Assembly (NCBI RefSeq): GCF_018780585.1 | Contig: NZ_JADMJL010000019.1 | Span: forward strand, 62,001-126,000 | DNA length: 64,000 nt | Direction: 5' to 3' | Origin: Methyloversatilis discipulorum | Lineage (GTDB): Bacteria > Pseudomonadota > Gammaproteobacteria > Burkholderiales > Rhodocyclaceae | In this document: one piece after another, positions 1 to 8,287 of the stretch | Numbering within the stretch: the stretch's first letter is position 1 | How the letters are laid out: every line of letters begins with the position of its first letter | Notes under the pieces: model-generated | What the model was told of the DNA's origin: nothing | The model's input: the letters and a program-made list of their open reading frames with translations, nothing else | Databases searched by the model: none | Made by a program: the position numbers and the translations under genes

Positions 1-470
1 GTCGTTACTACCTGGCGGGCGACGGCGCGATCCGCGACGCGAAGACCGGCTACTTCACCATCACCGGCCGTATCGACGACGTGCTGAACGTGTCGGGCCA
101 CCGCATGGGCACGATGGAGATCGAGTCGGCGCTGGTGGCGCATCCGCTGGTGGCCGAAGCCGCCGTCGTGGGTCGTCCGGACGATCTGACCGGCGAAGCC
201 ATCTGCGCTTTCGTCGTGCTGAAGCGTTCGCGTCCGACCGGCGACGAAGCCAAGCAGATCGCCAACGAGCTGCGCAACTGGGTGGGCAAGGAGATCGGTC
301 CGATCGCCAAGCCGAAGGACCTGCGTTTCGGTGACAACCTGCCGAAGACCCGCTCGGGGAAGATCATGCGCCGCCTGCTGCGCTCGATCGCCAAGGGCGA
401 GCAGATCACGCAGGACACCTCGACGCTGGAAAACCCGGCCATCCTCGATCAGCTGGCGCAAACCCTCTGA
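1..470 (+). CDS. acs: Acetyl-CoA synthetase, C-terminal part (truncated by window edge)
   Basis: Open reading frame entering from the left edge in the frame that begins at base 3; about 155 C-terminal residues are visible. They contain the family's C-terminal lid region: [15 protein letters not shown], the acidic start of the lid, and near the end the [11 protein letters not shown] segment whose lysine is the acyl-adenylate catalytic residue, acetylated in known Acs proteins. Acs is a cytoplasmic AMP-forming ligase turning acetate, ATP and CoA into acetyl-CoA. The downstream DUF294/CBS protein and acetate-type symporter fit an acetate uptake and activation locus. The N-terminus lies outside the window. 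Confidence 0.95.
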   Translation, partial: RYYLAGDGAIRDAKTGYFTITGRIDDVLNVSGHRMGTMEIESALVAHPLVAEAAVVGRPDDLTGEAICAFVVLKRSRPTGDEAKQIANELRNWVGKEIGPIAKPKDLRFGDNLPKTRSGKIMRRLLRSIAKGEQITQDTSTLENPAILDQLAQTL

Positions 471-527
471 TCGGGGCCCGCGGCGCGTCTCCCGCGCCGC
501 GGCTCTGCCCGTTCCGGTGGGGTGTCG

Positions 528-2012
528 ATGAGTGCCGCTGACACCACACCGACCTCCGGTCCGCTGCACGGCGGGCCGGATCTACACCTTCCCCTGCATC
601 GCCTGATCCGTCGCGCAGCTGTTTGCGTGCCTGCGGATGCATCGCTGCGCGAAGCGCTGACTCGAATGAACGACGAGCGCGTCGGTTCGGTGCTGGTGAC
701 TGAGGCGGGGCGTGCGATCGGCATCCTGACGCTGCCCGACCTGCCGGGGCGCGTGCTGCTGCCCGGCCTGTCGCTCGACACCCCGGTGGCGCGGGTGATG
801 AGCAGCCCGCTGCACGTGCTCGACGCCGATTGCAGCGGCGAAGACGCGGCGCGGCTGATGGCCCGCCACGACGTACGCCACATCGCGGTGACCGATCACG
901 ACCAGCGGCTGCTCGGCGTGATTGCGCAGAACGATCTGTACGCGAGGCTGCGCAGTGACATCCGCTCGCTCGCCGGTCGCATCCATGCGGCGGGCGACCT
1001 GTCTGCGCTGGCCGACGCTGCGCGTGCGGTGCGCCGCTTCAGTGTTGCCCAGTTGCAGGACGGCAGTTCGGCCGAGGCGCTGACGCTGCACCTGTCCGCG
1101 CTGAACGACGCGCTGACCGCACGCGCCATCGACCTCGTGCGCGCCACTCACCCTGACGGTGCGGTGTTCGACCGCGTGCGCTGGTGCTGGCTGGCCTTCG
1201 GCTCGGAAGGGCGGATGGAACAGACCTTCTGCACCGATCAGGACAATGGGCTGGTGTTCGATGCGCCGCCCGGTCTTGCCGCGGACAGTGTGCGACCGGC
1301 TCTGCTGCGTGTCGCCGGCGACATCAACCGCGCGCTGGCGCAGCTCGGCTTTCCGCTGTGCGAAGGCGGGGTGATGGCCGGTCAGCCGCGCTGCTGCCTG
1401 TCGCTCGACGAATGGCGCCAGGCCTTCGTCGACTGGATTGCCGAACCGCAGCCCGAGGCGCTGCTGGCGGCCAACATCTTCTTCGATCTGCGGGCGCTGC
1501 ACGGTGACGCCGCACTGGCCGACGCGCTGCTGACGGAACAGGTGGCCCAGGCTGCTGCCGGCACCCGCTTCCTGCGTCTGATGGCACAGAACGCCTTGCG
1601 TGCACGTGTGCCGCTGGGCCTGTGGGGACGCCTCCGCGTCGACGACGTGCGCGACGCACCGCACACGCTGGATCTGAAGGCCGGCGGCGCGCGCGTCTTC
1701 GCCGATTGCGCGCGGCTGCTGGCCCTGCGCGATGGCGTCGCCGCGCGCTCTACCAGCGCGCGGCTGAGGGCGCTTGCGCGGCAGGGTGGGCTGGCCGGCG
1801 ACGACGTCGAGGCGATGATCCGCGCCTTTTTCTTCGTCCAGCAACTGCGGCTGCTGCACCAGGGCGAGCGCGCGTCAGCCGGTGCGCACCCGGCGGCAAA
1901 CCGCATCGATCCACATGCGCTCAACGCGCTCGACCGGGCCGTGCTGAAGCAGGCGCTGGTCCAGGCGCAGCGCCTGCTCGACCGCATTCGCATCGACTGG
2001 CAGCTGCCCTGA
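528..2012 (+). CDS. CBS-domain / DUF294 putative nucleotidyltransferase
   Basis: About 494 residues. The N-terminal third holds two CBS repeats (ending near YARLRSDIRSL). The middle is a DUF294 nucleotidyltransferase-like domain with the signature LAFGSEGRMEQTFCTDQDNG, resembling GlnD/GlnE-type transferases. The C-terminal DUF294_C is helical with late motifs such as AFFFVQQLRL. There is no membrane segment. Such proteins commonly accompany acs and actP and are thought to act in signalling by binding adenylates and perhaps transferring nucleotidyl groups; the substrate is unknown. An in-frame GTG lies six bases before the chosen ATG; neither has a strong ribosome binding site. It lies 57 bp after acs and may be cotranscribed. 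Confidence 0.85.
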   Translation: MSAADTTPTSGPLHGGPDLHLPLHRLIRRAAVCVPADASLREALTRMNDERVGSVLVTEAGRAIGILTLPDLPGRVLLPGLSLDTPVARVMSSPLHVLDADCSGEDAARLMARHDVRHIAVTDHDQRLLGVIAQNDLYARLRSDIRSLAGRIHAAGDLSALADAARAVRRFSVAQLQDGSSAEALTLHLSALNDALTARAIDLVRATHPDGAVFDRVRWCWLAFGSEGRMEQTFCTDQDNGLVFDAPPGLAADSVRPALLRVAGDINRALAQLGFPLCEGGVMAGQPRCCLSLDEWRQAFVDWIAEPQPEALLAANIFFDLRALHGDAALADALLTEQVAQAAAGTRFLRLMAQNALRARVPLGLWGRLRVDDVRDAPHTLDLKAGGARVFADCARLLALRDGVAARSTSARLRALARQGGLAGDDVEAMIRAFFFVQQLRLLHQGERASAGAHPAANRIDPHALNALDRAVLKQALVQAQRLLDRIRIDWQLP

Positions 2013-2184
2013 ATGCATGCTGCACCGCCATATCGAGGCGATGTAAGCGGGCAGTAAGATTGGACTGCATCATGTGCGTCACGTCATGGGTGTTTGTGTC
2101 GCCGCGATTCGTCGCTGCGCTTGCATGACGACAACAAGGCGTCGCGACGACTTCGCCGACATGACGCCACAGGAGGAGACCTGT

Positions 2185-2445
2185 ATGCAGTTGTCAGAAC
2201 GGCACCGCGAATACTGGCGCCGGAATCTTCGCATCACCGCGGTTCTGCTGGCGATCTGGTTCCTGGTCACCTTCGTACCCGTCTATTTCGCGCGCTCGCT
2301 GAACGAGATCACCTTCCTCGGCTGGCCGCTCGCCTTCTACATGGGGGCGCAGGGCGCGCTCATCGTCTATGTGATCATCATCGGCTACTACGCACGGGTG
2401 ATGAACCGGCTCGATCGTGAGTACGGCGTGAGCGAGGACCGCTGA
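2185..2445 (+). CDS. DUF4212 sodium:solute symporter small subunit
   Basis: 86-residue membrane protein beginning MQLSERHREYWRRNLR, the usual DUF4212 start, followed by two hydrophobic helices (about residues 15-38 and 50-75) and a basic/acidic C-terminus. The start was chosen because AGGAGGAG lies seven bases upstream (2171-2178); longer in-frame starts from 2074 lack a site and would add a non-family leader. DUF4212 proteins are encoded directly before the large subunit of VC_2705-type acetate/solute symporters, as here (2 bp gap), and are presumed small subunits of the transporter. Confidence 0.88.
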   Translation: MQLSERHREYWRRNLRITAVLLAIWFLVTFVPVYFARSLNEITFLGWPLAFYMGAQGALIVYVIIIGYYARVMNRLDREYGVSEDR

Positions 2446-2447
2446 CC

Positions 2448-4517
2448 ATGCCTCACACGCAGGCCACCTTCAATCAGCAGTTGAAGAAGATGTACAGCTG
2501 GTACGCCGGCGGCTTCTTCATCTTCGTCGCCTTCCTGGCAGTCGCCGAACAGCTGGGCATGTCGTCGCAGTGGATCGGCTACATCTTCATGTTCTCGACC
2601 ATCGCGCTGTACGCCGGCATCGGCGTCATGAGCCGCACCGCCGACGTGGCCGAGTACTACGTCGCCGGCCGGCGGGTGCCGGCGCTGTTCAACGGCATGG
2701 CGACCGGCGCCGACTGGATGTCCGCCGCGTCCTTCATCGGCATGGCAGGCACGCTGTATTTCAGCGGCTACCAAGGCCTGGCTTTCGTGATGGGCTGGAC
2801 CGGCGGCTACTGTCTGGTCGCGCTCTTCCTCGCCCCCTATCTGCGCAAGTTCGGCGAATTCACGATTCCCGATTTCCTCGGCGCCCGCTACGGCGGCAAC
2901 CTGGCGCGTCTGATCGGCGTCGTCGCCGCCATCCTCGCGTCCTTCACCTATGTCGTGGCGCAGATCTACGGCGTCGGACTGATCACCAGCCGCTTCGTCG
3001 GCCTGGAATTCGAGGTCGGCGTATTCGTCGGCCTGGCCGGCATCCTGGTGTGTTCCTTCCTCGGCGGCATGCGCGCGGTGACGTGGACCCAGGTCGCGCA
3101 GTACATCATCCTCATCGTCGCCTACCTGATTCCGGTGGTCATCCTGTCGACCAAGGTGACCGGTGTGCCGGTGCCGCAGGCGATGTACGGTCAGGTGCTG
3201 CAGAAATTGACGGCCAAGGAGACCGAACTGTTCGCGGCGCCGAAGGAGGTCGAGGTCAATGCGCTGTACAAGGCCAGGGCCGACGATTTCGACAGGAAGA
3301 TCCAGGGCCTGCCCGGCTCGCTCGACGCCGAGCGCGCGCAGCTGACGGCAAAGCTCGACCAGCTGAAGTCGGCCAACGCGCCGGCCAAGCAGATCGCCGC
3401 CGCCGAAATGGCCCTGCGCAACATTCCGAAGACCGAGGCCGAAGCGCGACGCAAGTGGGGCGAGGCGCGCAAGCTGGCCGAGGCGAAGGCGAGGCCACCG
3501 CTTGCGCACACCCAAGCGCACGCCGGCAAGGACCAGGCGGACTCGGACAGCAAGCGCCTGAACTTCATCGCGCTGGTGATCTGCCTGATGATAGGCACCG
3601 CCTCGTTGCCACACATCCTGATGCGCTACTACACGACGCCCAGCGTCAAGGAGGCGCGCGAATCGGTTTTCTGGTCGCTGTTCTTCATCTTCCTGCTCTA
3701 CTTCACGGCACCCGCCTACGCGGTGTTCGCCAAGTGGGAGGTGTACAACAACCTGGTCGGCTCGACCATTTCCACCCTGCCGGGCTGGGTCGCCTCATGG
3801 GGCAAGGTCGGGCTGGTGAAGATCGACGACATCAACGCCGACGGCATCCTGCAACTGGCCGAACTGACCCTGAACACCGACGTGATCGTGCTGGCGACAC
3901 CGGAGATCGCCGGCTTGCCCTACGTGATCTCCGGACTGGTCGCCGCCGGCGGCCTGGCGGCGGCGCTGTCCACGGCCGACGGTCTGCTGCTGACGATCGC
4001 CAATGCGATGTCGCACGACGTCTATTACAAGGTGATCGACCCCAACGCCTCGACCCAGCGCCGGCTGGTCATTTCGAAGACGCTGCTGCTGGTGGTGGCG
4101 CTGATCGCCGCCTACACCGCGTCGCTGAAGCCGGACAACATCCTCTTCATGGTCGGGCTGGCATTCTCGATTGCCGCGTCGGCCTTCTTCCCGGCGCTGG
4201 TGTGCGGCGTGTTCTGGAAGCGGGCGAACATGGCAGGTGCGGTCACCGGCATGGTGGCTGGGCTCGGCATGTGCCTCTACTACGCGGCCATCACGCATCC
4301 CTTCTTCGGCGGCGACATCAGCAACGCGTGGTTCGGCATCGAATCGATTTCATGCGGCTTCTTCGGCATTCCGACCGGCTTTGTCGTGCTCATCGTCGTC
4401 AGCCTGCTGACGCCGGCCCCCGACGCCGAAACGCAGGACCTGGTCGAACATGTCCGTTACCCGAATCTTGGCACCTCGGCGCGTAGCGCGCCGACTGGCG
4501 GCGGCGTAGATCACTGA
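2448..4517 (+). CDS. Sodium:solute symporter large subunit (VC_2705/ActP-like)
   Basis: 689-residue SSS-family permease with about 12-13 predicted helices. Conserved stretches include GADWMSAASFIGMAG, YVVAGRRV and GLAAALSTADGLLL. It probably carries acetate or another small carboxylate with Na+, inferred from the acs neighbourhood and the preceding DUF4212 subunit. Two unusual parts: a charged, helical soluble insert at about residues 246-368 between two membrane spans, rich in Lys, Glu and Ala; and an EF-hand-like loop DINADGILQLAE at residues 461-472 in a later non-membrane loop. It is longer than classical ActP (about 550 residues) because of these insertions. It is followed by a terminator hairpin. 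Confidence 0.88.
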   Translation: MPHTQATFNQQLKKMYSWYAGGFFIFVAFLAVAEQLGMSSQWIGYIFMFSTIALYAGIGVMSRTADVAEYYVAGRRVPALFNGMATGADWMSAASFIGMAGTLYFSGYQGLAFVMGWTGGYCLVALFLAPYLRKFGEFTIPDFLGARYGGNLARLIGVVAAILASFTYVVAQIYGVGLITSRFVGLEFEVGVFVGLAGILVCSFLGGMRAVTWTQVAQYIILIVAYLIPVVILSTKVTGVPVPQAMYGQVLQKLTAKETELFAAPKEVEVNALYKARADDFDRKIQGLPGSLDAERAQLTAKLDQLKSANAPAKQIAAAEMALRNIPKTEAEARRKWGEARKLAEAKARPPLAHTQAHAGKDQADSDSKRLNFIALVICLMIGTASLPHILMRYYTTPSVKEARESVFWSLFFIFLLYFTAPAYAVFAKWEVYNNLVGSTISTLPGWVASWGKVGLVKIDDINADGILQLAELTLNTDVIVLATPEIAGLPYVISGLVAAGGLAAALSTADGLLLTIANAMSHDVYYKVIDPNASTQRRLVISKTLLLVVALIAAYTASLKPDNILFMVGLAFSIAASAFFPALVCGVFWKRANMAGAVTGMVAGLGMCLYYAAITHPFFGGDISNAWFGIESISCGFFGIPTGFVVLIVVSLLTPAPDAETQDLVEHVRYPNLGTSARSAPTGGGVDH

Positions 4518-4585
4518 AGGCACGACCCCGCCTATCCCTAGACCGGCCGCGCAACCCGCGCGAAAGCCGGCACCTGTAAGGCAAG

Positions 4586-4613
4586 AGGCCCGCCAAAAGC
4601 GGGCCTTCTGCTT
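4586..4613 (+). terminator. Probable terminator of the acs/symporter unit
   Basis: Perfect 8-bp stem AGGCCCGC/GCGGGCCT (4586-4593 and 4599-4606) with loop CAAAA, followed by a weak pyrimidine tract TCTGCTTT. It lies about 70 bp after the symporter stop and before the tRNA-Ser gene. Confidence 0.6.
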
Positions 4614-4688
4614 TCCGGCCCGCCGCATTCGAGGTGCGCTCGGGCGCGAACAAGCGGCAGGGTTTCTGATATAGTCTCGCGTCTTCGC

Positions 4689-4778
4689 GGAGAGGTGGAT
4701 GAGTGGTTTAAGTCGCACGCCTGGAAAGCGTGTTTAGGTGAAAACCTAACGCGGGTTCGAATCCCGCCCTCTCCGCCA
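4689..4778 (+). tRNA. tRNA-Ser (GGA anticodon)
   Basis: 90-nt class II tRNA. Acceptor arms GGAGAGG and CCTCTCC are complementary, the T-arm carries GGTTCGAATCC, the long variable arm is present, the anticodon loop reads CTGGAAA (anticodon GGA), and CCA is encoded (4776-4778). A TATAGT -10-like element lies at 4670-4675. Confidence 0.97.
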
Positions 4779-4798
4779 CTGAAAAAACCTTTCGAATC

Positions 4799-4831
4799 AA
4801 GCGCCTGGTTGTTCTGCCAGGCGCTTTTTTC
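4799..4831 (+). terminator. Rho-independent terminator after tRNA-Ser
   Basis: 10-bp perfect stem AAGCGCCTGG/CCAGGCGCTT (4799-4808 and 4817-4826) with an 8-nt loop, continuing into TTTTTTC. Strong intrinsic terminator about 20 bp after the tRNA. Confidence 0.88.
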
Positions 4832-5026
4832 GTTCACGGCCTCCGATTCCGGAGACCTGCGTCGGGCGCAGGCGCCGCCTTGCCCGGTCATGCGCGAATT
4901 CGCGCGCGCGGTTCGCCGGTCGTCGCCGACGCCTTCACTGCCATCACACATGCCGACGTCACCGGCCCAAGGTGTTGCTCACCGTTAATGCAGGTGTGTT
5001 TCCCGGGCGCGTCGGGAGGTGCCGGT
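4832..5026. other. Non-coding stretch, no feature recognised
   Basis: About 195 bp between the tRNA-Ser terminator and the inverted repeat at 5027. Reading frames through it are short and start without ribosome binding sites. I see only short GC-rich dyads, and assign no function. Confidence 0.5.
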
Positions 5027-5063
5027 CCACCATGACAGACGGTTTCTCATGGTGGTTGATATG
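5027..5063. promoter_or_regulatory. Inverted repeat with GGTGGTTG motif upstream of the kinase gene
   Basis: Perfect 9-bp inverted repeat CCACCATGA (5027-5035) and TCATGGTGG (5047-5055), the right arm running into GGTGGTTGATATG (5051-5063). The same GGTGGTTGATATG string occurs at 15510-15522, and GGTGGTTGAT occurs at 9475-9484. It lies 224-260 bp before the histidine kinase start and about 200 bp before a sigma-54-like promoter. I infer a binding site for the adjacent NtrC-type regulator, implying autoregulation. Confidence 0.5.
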
Positions 5064-5251
5064 ACACGACATGGTTTCAGTCAGCCACCCGGGCGTGCGC
5101 CTTGGGTGGTCTCTCCGCGTGAGGCATCGGCTTCGCCGCGCCCGTCGGCCGTGTCGGCGAGGTTGCGCCATCGTCATGTGGTGTCCGCACGCTGCCGCCT
5201 CGGGTGACGGCGGCGCCGATCGTCGTCGGTCGCCGCGTGCCGCCCGGTTCC

Positions 5252-5267
5252 GGGCGTGTTTCTTGCA
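5252..5267 (+). promoter_or_regulatory. Candidate sigma-54 promoter for the two-component system
   Basis: GGGCGTG-N4-TTGCA with GG (5253-5254) and GC (5265-5266) exactly ten bases apart, as in -24/-12 promoters. The -12 element is a full match; the -24 element has three departures from TGGCACG. Transcription would start near 5278, only about 9 nt before the chosen ATG, which weakens the call. Confidence 0.35.
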
Positions 5268-5286
5268 CTGTCGTCGCCGACCAACC

Positions 5287-6789
5287 ATGAGGCGTGTCCG
5301 GGCCTTGGCCAGCCATTTCGTCGGTGAAGCGCATTCCCTGAAAAGACTGCAGCTGCGTTACGCAGCGTTCTATCTCGGTCTGCTGCTGTTTTCCGGCGCG
5401 ATGGGGTGGGGCGGGCTGCAGCTGTGGCAGGACGCCGCCGGCGAACGCGACCGGCTTGCCGGAATGAGCGCGGAGGTACTGGAGATGCGCGGCAGCCTCT
5501 ACCGTCAGATCAAGGAGGTGTTCGACCACGCCTTTCTCGGCGACGTTGGCGCGGCGCTCGAGTTCGCGCATTACGCCGACGACATCGACCGCCACTTCGA
5601 CCTCGTCTATCGACAGGTACGACAGTCCGAGGAGCGGACAGCCGTCGATGCGCTGCGTCTGGCCTACGAGGGCGTGCGCGGCTATGGCGAAGTGCTGTTG
5701 CGCGCATCGCCCGACGCGGCGCGTGCCGAGGGCAGCCGGCTCGACCTGCAACTGGAGCGCGGCGCATTCCATGATTTCGAGCTGCGGCTCGGCGAGTTCG
5801 AAAGCCAGCTGCAGCAACAGCGTCGCGCGGTCGATCGCCGGCTCGGTGTGCTGCACGCGGTGGTGCCCTGGCTGCTCGCCTTGCCGCTGTTGCTGGCCAC
5901 CGTCATCTTCATCGTGTTCCGGCGCTATCTGCGTAGCGCCGTGGCCGAGCCGCTCGCCGCCATCATGGACGCCACCCGCAACATCAGCCGCGGACAACTG
6001 CAGCATCGGGTGCCGGAGCGCGGTGCAGCCGAACTGGTCAGGCTGTCGCACGCGATCAATTCGATGGCGGCCGATCTGGCGGCCAGCCGCGAAGCGCTGC
6101 TGTGTGCCGAGAAACAGGCCACGCTGGGCGCGCTGGTGCCGGTGGTGGCGCACAACATCCGCAATCCGCTGGCCAGCATACGGGCCACCGCGCAGGTGAT
6201 TGATGACGCCGCGTTGCCGGCCGACGTAAGGGAAGGGCTGGCCGGCATCATCGCCGCCGCCGACCGCCTGGATGGCTGGACCTATTCGCTGCTGTCCTAC
6301 CTGCATCCGCTGCAGCCGCAGCGCGTACCGCTGCAGGTGACGGCGCTGTTCGACACCGTTGCCCAGCTGGCGCGCGATCGCATGGAGGCACGTGGCATCC
6401 GGCTGCGGCGCATCGGTTGGGGCGAGGGCGGCATGGTCGAGCTGGATGCCCAGTTGATGGAGCAGGCGCTGCTCGGCCTGCTGATCAATGCCACCGAGGC
6501 GTCGTCGCCGGGTGGCGAGATCGTACTGCGGCACGCCAGCGTTGGCGGCCAGGTGTCGCTGTCGGTACGCGACCATGGCATCGGCATGAGCGGCAGTCCG
6601 GCGCTGCGCGGGCTGCGGCCGGTCGCCACCACCAAGTTGCAGGGCAGCGGCCTGGGCATTCCGTTCGCCGCAAAGGTGTGCGACGTGCACGGTGGCCGGC
6701 TCGAATTCATCCATCACGACCCCGGCACCGAAGCAGTCATGGTGCTGCCATCGAAGGAAGCGCATGTTGTCGAACCCTGGAACGATTGA
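5287..6789 (+). CDS. Membrane sensor histidine kinase, NtrB-like HNIRNP class
   Basis: 500 residues: helix TM1 (about 25-45), a roughly 145-residue helical extracytoplasmic sensor without recognisable cofactor motifs, TM2 (about 190-212), a HAMP region (about 213-265), then kinase core. The H-box AHNIRNPLASIRA puts the phosphoacceptor at His289; N box LLINATEAS, G1 RDHGIGM and G2 GSGLGIPFAA are intact, so it should be active. The ligand is unknown. Start: ATG 5287 opens a conventional cytoplasmic N-terminus, whereas frame extension to 5071 adds an Arg-rich leader without family character. No strong ribosome binding site. It overlaps the response regulator gene by 26 nt, its presumed partner. 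It is not PrsK: too short and with a different sensor. Confidence 0.88.
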   Translation: MRRVRALASHFVGEAHSLKRLQLRYAAFYLGLLLFSGAMGWGGLQLWQDAAGERDRLAGMSAEVLEMRGSLYRQIKEVFDHAFLGDVGAALEFAHYADDIDRHFDLVYRQVRQSEERTAVDALRLAYEGVRGYGEVLLRASPDAARAEGSRLDLQLERGAFHDFELRLGEFESQLQQQRRAVDRRLGVLHAVVPWLLALPLLLATVIFIVFRRYLRSAVAEPLAAIMDATRNISRGQLQHRVPERGAAELVRLSHAINSMAADLAASREALLCAEKQATLGALVPVVAHNIRNPLASIRATAQVIDDAALPADVREGLAGIIAAADRLDGWTYSLLSYLHPLQPQRVPLQVTALFDTVAQLARDRMEARGIRLRRIGWGEGGMVELDAQLMEQALLGLLINATEASSPGGEIVLRHASVGGQVSLSVRDHGIGMSGSPALRGLRPVATTKLQGSGLGIPFAAKVCDVHGGRLEFIHHDPGTEAVMVLPSKEAHVVEPWND

Positions 6790-8215
6790 CGTCGACGAAA
6801 CCTTGCCGTCGGCGCCATCCACCGCGGCGCGCCTGCTGCTGGTCGAGGACGAGGCGCTGTTCGCGCGCGCGGTGACGCGCCGGCTCGGCAGCGCCGGCTA
6901 TGCCTGCCAGCACGCGACGACGCTGCTGCAGGCGCGCGAGGCGCTGGGCGGCTTTGCGCCTGACGTGGTACTGCTCGACCTGCGTCTGCCTGACGGCCAC
7001 GGCCTCGACCTGCTGGCCGAACTGAATGGCGACAATCGTGCCGCGCCGGTGGTCGTGCTGACCGCCTACGGCGAGGTCGAGGACGCGGTGCGGGCGATGA
7101 AGCTGGGGGCCGCCGACTACCTGAAGAAGCCGGTCGATCTGGAAGAGCTGCAACTGGTGGTCGAGCGCGTGCTGCGCACCGCCGGCCTCAGGCAGAAGGT
7201 GGATTACTCGCGCAGCCGCGAAAGCCATCACAGCCAGGTCAGCGAGAACGCGCTGCTGCTCGGCGACAGCCCGGCCATGCGGGCGGCGCGCGAACAGGTG
7301 GTCGCGCTGGCGGGGCTGACCGGCAGCAGCCTCGCGCCGCCGCCCACCGTGCTCATCGTCGGCGAAACCGGTACCGGCAAGGACGTCGCGGCGCGCCTGC
7401 TGCATCGCGCCGGGCCGCTGCAGGACCGTCCTTTCGTGCAGATCGACTGCGCTTCGCTGCCACGCGAACTGATCGAGGCCGAACTGTTCGGCCACGAGAA
7501 GGGCGCCTACACCGGTGCCCAGGGCGCGCGCGCCGGTCTGCTCGAAGCGGCCGAGGGCGGCACCGCCTTCCTCGACGAAATCGGCGAACTGCCGCTGGAC
7601 ATGCAGGCCAAGCTGCTCAACGTGATCGAGCGACGCGTCGTGCGGCGCGTCGGTTCGGTGCGTGAGCGGCCGATTGCCGCGCGCTTCGTCGCCGGCACCA
7701 ATCGCGACCTGCCGGCGATGATCGCCGCCGGGCAGTTCCGCGCCGACCTCTACTATCGGCTCAACGTGGTTACGCTGACCATGCCGCCGCTGCGCGAGCG
7801 CGGCAACGACGTGACCCTGCTGGCCCGCCACTTCGCGGCGCAGACGGCGCGCCGCTATGCGCTCGACGAACCCGGCTTCGACCCGGTCGCGCTGTCGGCG
7901 CTGCAGCGCTATCACTGGCCGGGCAATGTGCGCGAACTGAAGCACCTGATCGAGCGTGCCGTGCTGCTGTGCCAGGGGCGGGATATCGGTGCCGCCGACC
8001 TCGGCCTGCCGTCGGCGACCATCGCCAGTGCCGACGCCGCCGCGGTGCCGTTCGCGTCGATGACGCTGGACGAGGCCGAGCGCTGGCTGATCGAACGCAC
8101 GCTGGACCGCGTGCGCGGCAATGTGTCGGAGGCCGCGCGCCGGCTCGGCGTGAGCCGAATGACCTTGCGCTACCGCATCGAGAAGCATGGTCTGCGCGGC
8201 GCGGTCGAGGACTGA
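6764..8215 (+). CDS. Sigma-54-dependent response regulator, NtrC/ZraR type
   Basis: 483 residues. Receiver domain (about 22-135) with phosphoacceptor Asp72 in LLDLRLPDG and conserved Thr/Lys in VVLTAYGE and YLKKPVD. AAA+ domain (about 165-400) with Walker A GETGTGKD (about 200), sigma-54 contact loop GAYTGA (about 247, a known variant of GAFTGA), and Walker B TAFLDEIGE. C-terminal Fis-type HTH (about 450-475, NVSEAARRLGVSRMTLRYRI). ATG 6764 follows GAAGGAAG, inside the kinase's 3' end. It should activate sigma-54 promoters by looping from distal sites; repeated GGTGGTTG motifs near the neighbouring genes are candidate targets. It is not PrsR-like in its receiver. Confidence 0.92.
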   Translation: MLSNPGTIDVDETLPSAPSTAARLLLVEDEALFARAVTRRLGSAGYACQHATTLLQAREALGGFAPDVVLLDLRLPDGHGLDLLAELNGDNRAAPVVVLTAYGEVEDAVRAMKLGAADYLKKPVDLEELQLVVERVLRTAGLRQKVDYSRSRESHHSQVSENALLLGDSPAMRAAREQVVALAGLTGSSLAPPPTVLIVGETGTGKDVAARLLHRAGPLQDRPFVQIDCASLPRELIEAELFGHEKGAYTGAQGARAGLLEAAEGGTAFLDEIGELPLDMQAKLLNVIERRVVRRVGSVRERPIAARFVAGTNRDLPAMIAAGQFRADLYYRLNVVTLTMPPLRERGNDVTLLARHFAAQTARRYALDEPGFDPVALSALQRYHWPGNVRELKHLIERAVLLCQGRDIGAADLGLPSATIASADAAAVPFASMTLDEAERWLIERTLDRVRGNVSEAARRLGVSRMTLRYRIEKHGLRGAVED

Positions 8216-8241
8216 ACGCGGCCCGCACCGGCGGAAACGAA

Positions 8242-8267
8242 AAGGGCTCCGCCGCTGCGGAGCCCTT
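8242..8267. terminator. Bidirectional terminator hairpin between convergent genes
   Basis: Perfect 11-bp stem AAGGGCTCCGC/GCGGAGCCCTT (8242-8252 and 8257-8267) with loop CGCT, between the convergent response regulator and PEP-CTERM genes. The U-tracts are short on both sides. Confidence 0.7.
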
Positions 8268-8287
8268 CGTCACATGTGACCGCGTGA

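Noticed and set aside
5287..8215. PrsK/PrsR, the two-component system classically tied to PEP-CTERM/exosortase
   Set aside because: The kinase is too short and lacks the PrsK multi-span/GAF layout; the receiver lacks PrsR features. It is a distinct NtrB/NtrC-like pair.
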